This document shows, in pieces, positions 1-5,010 of a stretch of DNA of 5,951 nt (position 1 is the first letter of the stretch; every line of letters begins with the position of its first letter). The stretch lies in contig JAHFRS010000071.1 of the NCBI GenBank assembly GCA_023266155.1, positions 1-5,951 on the forward strand. Reading direction: 5' to 3'. The position numbers and the translations under genes are program-made. The notes under the pieces were generated by a model. That model was not told the origin of the DNA. It worked only from the letters and a program-made list of their open reading frames with translations, and did no database searches. Source of the DNA: an archaeon. Lineage in GTDB: Archaea; Nanobdellota; Nanobdellia; Woesearchaeales; GW2011-AR9.

Positions 1-165
1 TTGACGATGAAACAACCAGCTGAAATCTCGATTATCTTTAAACATCTGCTGTACCCCAGATGCTAAAGCATCTTCTACAAAATTCGGTGTTCGACCCGGT
101 TTCAGATGAATGATGGCTGTAAGAATGTCGCGGAAAGGCATTTTCTTAAGCAGTGATTCAGCCAT
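1..165 (-). CDS. Unrecognised protein, N-terminal 55 codons (runs off left edge)
   Basis: This reading frame starts at ATG 165 and stays open to the window edge, giving exactly 55 codons. It begins MAESLLKKMPFRDIL and continues through a basic stretch containing HLKPGRTPNFVEDAL to FSWLFHRQ at the edge. I do not recognise a family. The visible part looks like soluble helical protein, with no signal peptide or membrane segment. There is no Shine-Dalgarno just upstream (TTTCTCCAAAA precedes the ATG). A BRE/TATA element lies about 25 bp upstream, which fits a leaderless archaeal transcript starting at or next to the ATG. It lies 65 bp after the four-gene MoxR-vWA operon on the same strand, so it is probably a separate transcription unit, although read-through is possible. 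That it is coding is supported by the open frame and promoter placement, but only a fragment is seen. Confidence 0.72.
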   Translation of the reverse strand, partial: MAESLLKKMPFRDILTAIIHLKPGRTPNFVEDALASGVQQMFKDNRDFSWLFHRQ

Positions 166-186
166 TTTTGGAGAAATAATAGAAGG

Positions 187-202
187 GTATAAATGCTTTT
201 CG
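187..202 (-). promoter_or_regulatory. Archaeal-type BRE/TATA promoter for the leftmost gene
   Basis: Read on the minus strand, this stretch is CGAAAAGCATTTATAC. A CGAAAA BRE-like element (202-197) is followed by TTTATA (193-188). The box centre is about 25 bp from ATG 165, which is the normal archaeal TATA-to-start-site distance, so the transcript would begin at or very near the start codon. The same CGAAA-plus-TTTATA layout recurs upstream of the four-gene operon at 4951-4965. This is motif reading only, with no mapped transcript. Confidence 0.6.
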
Positions 203-230
203 ATTCTTCAGCCGAGGTAAATATTCTAAC

Positions 231-1064
231 TCAATCTTTACTTTGTGTCGCGTGAAGATATTCTGTCAGTAGCACCTTCTCCCAATTGCGCAGGTAATAA
301 ATTTCATTTCCCCGTTCCAGTTTCTGCTGTAAAGTTTCTTTTGCTTCAGAAGTAAGCTGCTGCCTGGTGAGCGTTAATATCCCCTTGCTGCGCCCGACAG
401 TAAACCGATTGTTGATCACGCCCAGACTGCGGTTAAAATAATGAAAAGTTTCGTGGCCACTATTTTGTTCATCAAAGGAGATAAAGTTAAGAGAGCTGTG
501 ACGTACATCCAGATAATCCAATTTGACGGCATTTTCCACAGATAAATTTTTAAGTTGAGTCAGTCTCTCACTGGTCTGTATAATCTTTGCTGCCATCTGG
601 CGCTCAACGGTAGACGCAAATTCCCGACACACTTTAAGCAGGAGATGATCCGCAAGCAGAACGGACAACGGTGTTGTCGGCATGGAGATGATTAGATCTT
701 CGCCAGGATCGGCAAGAGAAGCTTGTTCACTCAACAATTTACCTAATGGAACGAATTGATACGAACCAGCATACTGGCGACAAAAATCTTTCAGAACTTC
801 AGGAGAAAAATGTGTTTCAACGCGTAACAATACGCTTGGGCTATGTAATTCAATAGTCGTTTCCTCGCCTTCAGCAAGGTAGACAGCATCTTTGATTCCA
901 TGGGAATTTGTTTTCTTGTCAAAATGATACAAAGCGTCTTGCGCTTTGGTAAATTGTTCATGCAAGCTTTCTAAATCCAATGGTAAATGGCCATACAGTT
1001 CTGTTTCAGCTTTTTCCCGAGCAGGAATTTGCAGATATTTCATCAAATCTTGGGTGGTTTCCAT
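231..1064 (-). CDS. Unrecognised soluble protein, last gene of the MoxR-vWA operon
   Basis: This 277-residue protein belongs to no family I recognise. It starts METTQDLMKYLQIPAREKAE and ends LHATQSKD. It looks cytosolic, with no signal peptide and no clear membrane segment. The N-terminal third (to about residue 60) is charged and helical. A mixed middle part includes an aliphatic patch DLIISMPTTPLSVLLADHLLL (about 123-143), and the C-terminal part is rich in Gln, Glu and Leu. I see no nucleotide-binding, metal-ligand or protease motif. The start is well supported: a GGAGG Shine-Dalgarno at 1073-1069 sits 4 nt before the ATG and overlaps the TAG stop of the upstream vWA gene, which suggests translational coupling. 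That coupling implies the product is needed together with the vWA protein, perhaps as an adaptor, a client, or a third subunit. These roles are guesses from context. Confidence 0.85.
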   Translation of the reverse strand: METTQDLMKYLQIPAREKAETELYGHLPLDLESLHEQFTKAQDALYHFDKKTNSHGIKDAVYLAEGEETTIELHSPSVLLRVETHFSPEVLKDFCRQYAGSYQFVPLGKLLSEQASLADPGEDLIISMPTTPLSVLLADHLLLKVCREFASTVERQMAAKIIQTSERLTQLKNLSVENAVKLDYLDVRHSSLNFISFDEQNSGHETFHYFNRSLGVINNRFTVGRSKGILTLTRQQLTSEAKETLQQKLERGNEIYYLRNWEKVLLTEYLHATQSKD

Positions 1065-1068
1065 GATT

Positions 1069-1073
1069 CCTCC
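1069..1073 (-). promoter_or_regulatory. Shine-Dalgarno GGAGG overlapping the vWA stop codon
   Basis: The minus strand reads TAGGAGGAATCATG here. The G of the TAG stop (1075-1073) that ends the vWA gene is the first base of the GGAGG. This is the strongest ribosome binding site in the window. It fixes the start of the last operon gene at 1064 and points to termination-reinitiation coupling with the vWA cistron. Confidence 0.8.
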
Positions 1074-3073
1074 TATATCAATGTTTTTTCTCTGGCAATC
1101 TGCGCCAGTTTTTTTCCTAGTGAATAGGGTGTTCGTAAAATCTTATATTCCGTCCCCCAAATTTTCTCCAGCAAGGGCCGCTGTTTTTCTTCAGCGAAGG
1201 AAAGACAAAAAGTTGTAACATCATATTGCTGACATTCGTTTAATGCCTGCTTGACATCAGCAACGGCGTACTCGCCTTCATAAGCTGGAAGCTGGGCAGA
1301 TTTCCCGCGTTGGCGAAACGAGGAAACATCATCTGCGGGAACTCCATCGTTAATGTGTACCAACAGGCGAAGCTGAGCGGCATGAGGAGCAAGGTACTTC
1401 TGCAAGACGTAGCGAATAGCTGCGCCATCGTGATTATTAAATCCAGGTAGAACTTCAGTTAGTTTTTGGTTCAAGCTTTCTCTGGTAAATTCCTGGCCAA
1501 AATGCAGTAGCGGATATAATGAAATATTGTCACGCCCTTGGGAGTGATACGCAAAAATGGCGAGATCGTCGCCTAATTCTCTGATCGCTAGAGCATAATG
1601 TTCGATGCCATATTTTTCCATGTCAATGATACGCATCTTAGCATCTAATGCCGCTTTAGAGCAATAATTCTGGGTGCTATTGCTGATATCCCATAAAATC
1701 AGCTGAGCAACGTCCCGTTGTCTCCGCTCCACGCGCTTGAAGTATCGAGGCTCTGGGTTGAACCCCATTTTCTTTTCCCGACGATACTGCTCCCAGGCAG
1801 GAAAATCAAATGTTCCTTGCTGAAGTCTTCGCGTCACGACTTTGCCTTCTGGCTTCAAGACCCGCAGAGCTTCCGTAATTGCCCCTACTTCCTCTGGGTT
1901 AAAGACATAGCGGGAATCCAAGCCCGGTTGCCCCACAGGAAATTTATCATTCTCGCGCACAACGCAGATATCCTGGATATATTGCCCTTGGTGTTGATCC
2001 CATTCATCAACACGAAATTGATTTTCAACATGAATGAAAGATCCGGCAGCTTTCTCTTTAAGAACAATATAGGCATCAAACCGTTTGACTGATTCATAGT
2101 CTAAGGGAACGACAGCTGAGAGCATATCCGGCAATGGATCCTGGGGTTTGGACTTTTCTTGGCGCGATGGTTTTTTTTTCTCTTGGGGTTTTGGTGGCAT
2201 TTCCTGCGCAGCGGCTTCCTGGTTCTTTCGCTGCTTTGGCGCGGGCAGGGGGAAATAATCTTTTTCCAGAATATCGAGAGTGAGACGAACCACGGCAGAC
2301 TTACTGATGTCAGGCTGGCTGATAACTGGATAAATCTGTTGGTAGAGACCTTGTGCCCTGGGTGTAAACGCGGTAAGTGGCGTATTGATAGCACTCTCTT
2401 GAGAAAAGAGCAGCAGATATGCTAAATCTTTCATGCTCAGTTCAAGTTCCGTCTCTTCATAGGAAGCAATTTTTTTGTCATTAAGGAGGGGATTAGCTTT
2501 GATACTGGCATCGTAGGCCGCCCAATTGTTCAGCTGCGTCCGCTGCACGCTGGTAAAGCTGATGTAATTAACGGTAAGATATTTTTTCATCATTGATTCA
2601 GCCATAAAGCGGTCAATATCTTCATCGAGCGCGGGGCAGGTATGACGCAAGCTTTGTCGCAGCCTGCCAAATTCAATCACCTTGAACAAAGAAAAAAAAC
2701 TTTTGGCCATGGCGGGAAGCATCGTTGCTTCATTAATGAATCCTTGGAGATGTACTCCCGGACCAGGTCGTATACGCCGCCGCCACTTCTCGGGAAGTTC
2801 TTGAATTGAAACGGGCTCTTCAGCGTGTTTGAGCAGGGCTGCTTCCAGTGTCGTCTTTATTTTATAATAGAGAAATCCTGTTTCTAAACTAGGGGCAAGA
2901 ACTTTTGCCGGAAGTAAAATTAATGCCGTGTGATACGAATCACGGTAAGAAGATGCTTGCTCATCTATCAACGTGACCTCTTTGCCGCTGATGCCTACAG
3001 CGTAGGGAGTTAAGCTACCCACAACATCTTCCAAATTGACTTCAACTGGTTCTTTGAACATGGTCATGTGCAT
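1073..3073 (-). CDS. NorD/CbbO-like vWA-domain protein, partner of the MoxR ATPase
   Basis: This is a 666-residue protein if started at ATG 3073. TTG 3082, ATG 3067 and ATG 3061 are in-frame alternatives, and none has a clear Shine-Dalgarno. The N-terminal part (about 1-275) is largely helical and specific to this protein. A Lys/Pro/Gln/Glu-rich linker follows at about 278-318, then a central region, then a C-terminal vWA domain at about 450-645. The MIDAS metal site is visible: D462-I-S464-N-S466 (DxSxS), an N547-H-D549-G loop, and D576 in HINDG. The downstream YEGEYAVADVKQAL and TFCLSF segments match the NorD pattern. NorD and CbbO act as metal-ion-dependent adaptors that connect a MoxR hexamer to its target enzyme. 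Here the gene lies 15 bp after its ATPase partner and directly before a coupled gene, so it is probably the scaffold of this complex. No nitric oxide reductase or Rubisco gene is present, so the target is unknown and I give no symbol. Confidence 0.9.
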   Translation of the reverse strand: MHMTMFKEPVEVNLEDVVGSLTPYAVGISGKEVTLIDEQASSYRDSYHTALILLPAKVLAPSLETGFLYYKIKTTLEAALLKHAEEPVSIQELPEKWRRRIRPGPGVHLQGFINEATMLPAMAKSFFSLFKVIEFGRLRQSLRHTCPALDEDIDRFMAESMMKKYLTVNYISFTSVQRTQLNNWAAYDASIKANPLLNDKKIASYEETELELSMKDLAYLLLFSQESAINTPLTAFTPRAQGLYQQIYPVISQPDISKSAVVRLTLDILEKDYFPLPAPKQRKNQEAAAQEMPPKPQEKKKPSRQEKSKPQDPLPDMLSAVVPLDYESVKRFDAYIVLKEKAAGSFIHVENQFRVDEWDQHQGQYIQDICVVRENDKFPVGQPGLDSRYVFNPEEVGAITEALRVLKPEGKVVTRRLQQGTFDFPAWEQYRREKKMGFNPEPRYFKRVERRQRDVAQLILWDISNSTQNYCSKAALDAKMRIIDMEKYGIEHYALAIRELGDDLAIFAYHSQGRDNISLYPLLHFGQEFTRESLNQKLTEVLPGFNNHDGAAIRYVLQKYLAPHAAQLRLLVHINDGVPADDVSSFRQRGKSAQLPAYEGEYAVADVKQALNECQQYDVTTFCLSFAEEKQRPLLEKIWGTEYKILRTPYSLGKKLAQIAREKTLI

Positions 3074-3087
3074 CGAGAGCAAAATGA

Positions 3088-3098
3088 TTTATATTTTT
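3088..3098 (-). promoter_or_regulatory. Possible internal TATA promoter before the vWA gene
   Basis: The minus strand reads AAAAATATAAA, with TATAAA at 3093-3088 across the stop codon of the ATPase gene. The box centre lies about 24-30 bp before ATG 3067 and ATG 3061. That spacing would give a leaderless or near-leaderless vWA transcript and would explain the lack of a Shine-Dalgarno there. AT-rich gene ends can resemble TATA boxes by chance, so this is tentative. Confidence 0.3.
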
Positions 3099-4042
3099 CT
3101 AAATATTTTTGTCACTGTTTCTTCTAATCCTTTGAGAATTTCTAAGTCATCGGTAAGCGGCTCTGCTAGGCAACTCATCGCTGCTTCATACTCATTCATA
3201 CCGGCGCCAATGAGCGTCGCGGCTTTGATCACCGTGCGAGGCGAGGCCCCTTCTTTCAGTTTGCGACTCGCGGCCATACGCCTAGTGTCCGCAGCAATGG
3301 ACAACAACTGTTTTATCGTTGTTTCATCAAGGCCTGTTTTGGTTTTGACAATCTCTAACTCCACGGCTTCCTCGGGATACTCAATCCGAAAATGGGCAAA
3401 GCGCTGACTGGTGGACGGTTTGAATTTCTTGCGTGGATCCTGATATTGGTCGTTGTAACTCTGAAAGAAACCAAAACTGGAATGAGCATTCTGAACTGAA
3501 CCAAGGGCTTCAATCAGCAGTGTTCGCCGGTCATCAGAAAGGGAATGAATCGCCACTCTGGTATCGGGCCGAGCTTCTGTTGGCTCGTCAAAATAAAAAA
3601 TACCTCCATACTTGGTTGCTAAACGAGCTGGACCATTGAGCCAATAGCTCTTATCACCAAGTGGAAAAGGACTGCCTTTAAGTAATGTGGCATCTAGATC
3701 TTCTTGGCCGCCAGCAGTAATCAGTGGAAAGCCGTCGCGGAAACTTTCTGTTTTATGTTCAATCAACTGTAAGACTGTTTTATCTTTAACGAAAACTTTC
3801 TTCTGCAGCTTCTTCCCATAAAGTTCTTTGAGTTCATCAAAACCTGTTCCAAGCAAATAGCATAAATGCATCATCAGTGTGGTCTTACCGCTGCCGGTCG
3901 GGCCTTTGAAGATCACGGGAACATTGCTAGCATAGGCCCGAAGAGAATTTTCTACTTCACGATGCTGTTGCTGATAATAAACAGGTTCTATAACTTTAAA
4001 TTCGTCTACATTAGGATTTAATTCCGGTAAGGTCTCAGCCAT
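3089..4042 (-). CDS. MoxR-family AAA+ ATPase, CbbQ/NorQ/GvpN (CGN) type
   Basis: This 317-residue AAA+ ATPase probably forms a ring that couples ATP hydrolysis to remodelling of a target through the adjacent vWA protein. Visible motifs are Walker A GPTGSGKT (47-54), Walker B IFYFDE (148-153), the family signature EARPDTRVAIHSLSDDRRTL (156-175), sensor 1 in SYND (N197), an arginine-finger candidate in KPSTSQRF (R214), and sensor 2 SPR (R269). The signature and the KPSTSQRF block place it with CbbQ, NirQ/NorQ and GvpN rather than with other MoxR branches such as RavA. It is about 50 residues longer than usual CbbQ/NorQ proteins. Most of the extra length is a Lys-rich insert between Walker A and the substrate loop, at about residues 68-103. 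The start at ATG 4042 is 12 bp after the upstream stop, with a GGTG ribosome binding site. All catalytic residues appear intact. Confidence 0.94.
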   Translation of the reverse strand: MAETLPELNPNVDEFKVIEPVYYQQQHREVENSLRAYASNVPVIFKGPTGSGKTTLMMHLCYLLGTGFDELKELYGKKLQKKVFVKDKTVLQLIEHKTESFRDGFPLITAGGQEDLDATLLKGSPFPLGDKSYWLNGPARLATKYGGIFYFDEPTEARPDTRVAIHSLSDDRRTLLIEALGSVQNAHSSFGFFQSYNDQYQDPRKKFKPSTSQRFAHFRIEYPEEAVELEIVKTKTGLDETTIKQLLSIAADTRRMAASRKLKEGASPRTVIKAATLIGAGMNEYEAAMSCLAEPLTDDLEILKGLEETVTKIFRKI

Positions 4043-4049
4043 ACTGTAG

Positions 4050-4053
4050 CACC
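4050..4053 (-). promoter_or_regulatory. GGTG Shine-Dalgarno for the MoxR gene
   Basis: GGTG lies 7 nt before ATG 4042, inside the 12-bp gap after the upstream TAG stop. It can pair with the CACC part of the archaeal or bacterial 16S rRNA tail. It is weaker than the sites of the first and last operon genes, but it supports the chosen start. Confidence 0.5.
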
Positions 4054-4054
4054 A

Positions 4055-4903
4055 CTATTCGTCGTCTGTTTCAAGCGCAGTCGCTGCGGCGGGATTACGA
4101 CCAAGAGCGAGTGTTTTCTCTCGTTGAGCAGCAGGCTGACTCAAGAATGCTTTTCCTAATTCAATTTCAGCATATTTTCGCAGCAATAAATCTCTCTGTA
4201 CTGGATCATCGCGCTCCTGTTGAAGTGCTTTTTCCACAGTGGAGTACCAACCCATGTTTAAGTCAAGACCTGCTTCTTTAAGCGTCTGGATAACATCCAG
4301 TTCATAGGTTTGATAGGTGATCTTATGCTTGCGAGGAAGAAGCTTCAGAATATCCTCCACAGATTTACCTTCATATCTCGGCTTCTGCGTTGCTAGTTTC
4401 CTTGAGCGAACGTCACTTCCTCGTAACTTAATTTCTGAATAAACTTGACCGTCCTCACCTCTGGTTCCAGGATAATGGCCACTTGAAGGACGCAGGCCAA
4501 ACTTGAAATCCTCCGCAGACCAGCCATCCTGCTGGACACTCATTCCTAGCATTCCTGACTGTTGATATTTTTCAGTCATCAGATCATTTTCAATTTGTGG
4601 AATCTCAGTATCAAGCCCATGATCAATTTGCATGGCACGATTTTCCAGATATGTTTGCGCGGCTTCAATATGCGCTCGAATATAGGTAATGCCTTTGACT
4701 TTCACACCTTTCTCAGCATAGTCACTTAGAATCTCTGATCCAATGTCAGAAAGTAAAATGTGTTTCAGCGTTTCTTCTTCCCGTGTTGACAGGTCGGGGT
4801 TTCTTGAATACTGCAAGCTTATTTGCAGGCGCACTTTACTTTCAATTTCTGAGAGAACATCAACTGCTAAAACTTCACGTTTATTATTGATAGATTCTGT
4901 CAT
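4055..4903 (-). CDS. Unrecognised soluble protein, first gene of the MoxR-vWA operon
   Basis: This 282-residue hydrophilic protein belongs to no family I recognise. I choose the start at ATG 4903 (MTESINNKREVL) because GGAG at 4913-4910 is correctly spaced from it. ATG 4924 and ATG 4918 would add 7 or 5 residues but leave almost no room for a leader. The N-terminal half (to about residue 110) is predicted to be helical by eye. A Gly/Ser/Arg-rich middle part follows at about 115-170, containing GMLGMSVQQDGW, SSGHYPGTRGEDGQ and a run of basic residues. A helical C-terminal part then ends in an Ala-rich, acidic tail (ETDDE). No membrane segment, signal peptide or catalytic motif is evident. As the promoter-proximal gene, 12 bp before the ATPase, it is probably a functional member of the complex, perhaps the ATPase's client or a third adaptor. 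That role is an inference from position alone. Confidence 0.86.
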   Translation of the reverse strand: MTESINNKREVLAVDVLSEIESKVRLQISLQYSRNPDLSTREEETLKHILLSDIGSEILSDYAEKGVKVKGITYIRAHIEAAQTYLENRAMQIDHGLDTEIPQIENDLMTEKYQQSGMLGMSVQQDGWSAEDFKFGLRPSSGHYPGTRGEDGQVYSEIKLRGSDVRSRKLATQKPRYEGKSVEDILKLLPRKHKITYQTYELDVIQTLKEAGLDLNMGWYSTVEKALQQERDDPVQRDLLLRKYAEIELGKAFLSQPAAQREKTLALGRNPAAATALETDDE

Positions 4904-4909
4904 GGTTGT

Positions 4910-4913
4910 CTCC
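4910..4913 (-). promoter_or_regulatory. Shine-Dalgarno GGAG that decides the first operon gene's start
   Basis: The minus strand reads TTGGAGACAACCATG, with GGAG 6 nt before ATG 4903. The site lies downstream of the alternative ATGs at 4924 and 4918, so it selects the shorter protein. Confidence 0.65.
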
Positions 4914-4926
4914 AACATCCCCATTC

Positions 4927-4936
4927 CCGAGCTCGG
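4927..4936 (-). repeat. 10-bp perfect palindrome at the predicted transcription start
   Basis: CCGAGCTCGG is its own reverse complement. It covers the position about 20-28 bp downstream of the TATA box centre, where transcription should begin. A protein bound there could block initiation, so it is a candidate operator. A 10-bp palindrome can also occur by chance. Confidence 0.4.
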
Positions 4937-4950
4937 AGAAGGGTCGACTA

Positions 4951-4965
4951 TTTATAAACCTTTCG
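4951..4965 (-). promoter_or_regulatory. Archaeal-type BRE/TATA promoter of the four-gene operon
   Basis: The minus strand reads CGAAAGGTTTATAAA: a CGAAAGG BRE (4965-4959) joined to a TTTATAAA box (4958-4951). A start site about 25 bp beyond the box centre would fall near 4930. That leaves a leader of about 27 nt containing the GGAG site before ATG 4903. The other operon genes follow with gaps of 7-15 bp, so one transcript from here could cover all four. This and the similar element at 187-202 are the main reasons for calling the organism an archaeon. Confidence 0.7.
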
Positions 4966-4982
4966 CCCATAACTACTATTTA

Positions 4983-5010
4983 GTTGTCAAATCATCATGT
5001 TGTCAAATCA
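4983..5010 (-). repeat. Tandem 12-bp direct repeat upstream of the operon promoter
   Basis: Two exact copies lie at 4983-4994 and 4999-5010, separated by 4 bp, giving a period of 16 bp. On the minus strand each copy reads TGATTTGACAAC. The distal copy contains the TGA stop codon of the lipid kinase gene. The proximal copy ends about 18 bp before the BRE. Paired direct repeats in this position suit a transcription-factor site, most simply an activator, although a small tandem duplication is also possible. Confidence 0.55.

Noticed and set aside
1092..1115. A short stem (CTGGC/GCCAG) followed by seven T on the plus strand, resembling an intrinsic terminator.
   Set aside because: It lies inside the C-terminal coding part of the minus-strand vWA gene, and no plus-strand gene ends there. 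A 5-bp stem is weak.
946..1218. A plus-strand open frame of 90 codons crossing the junction of the last two operon genes.
   Set aside because: It is antisense to two well-supported genes, has no promoter or ribosome binding site of its own, and gives a low-complexity, Ser/Phe-rich translation.
1718..2092. A plus-strand open frame of 124 codons opposite the vWA gene.
   Set aside because: It shows no recognisable motif, lies entirely within the conserved minus-strand gene, and has no associated promoter.
2692..2699. A run of eight T on the coding (minus) strand of the vWA gene, which could act as an archaeal terminator signal.
   Set aside because: It encodes part of a Ser-Phe-Phe-Ser segment in an intact reading frame and lies far from any gene end. 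Premature termination there would have to be shown by transcript data.
3036..3407. A plus-strand open frame of 123 codons opposite the ATPase gene.
   Set aside because: It is antisense to the conserved AAA+ C-terminal domain. Its Ser/Ala/Val-rich translation is typical of a shadow frame.
4931..4948. GAGCTC and GTCGAC restriction-site-like sequences close together, recalling a cloning polylinker.
   Set aside because: They are separated by natural-looking sequence within a functional promoter region, and no vector sequence flanks them.
4971..4985. A short inverted repeat AACTA-N5-TAGTT between the direct repeat and the BRE.
   Set aside because: The 5-bp arms are AT-rich and easily arise by chance, so I do not list it as a separate site.
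4985..5006. TTGACA sequences within the 12-bp repeats, matching a bacterial -35 box.
   Set aside because: No good -10 box lies 16-18 bp downstream of either copy, whereas the BRE/TATA element at 4951-4965 has correct spacing to the ribosome binding site.
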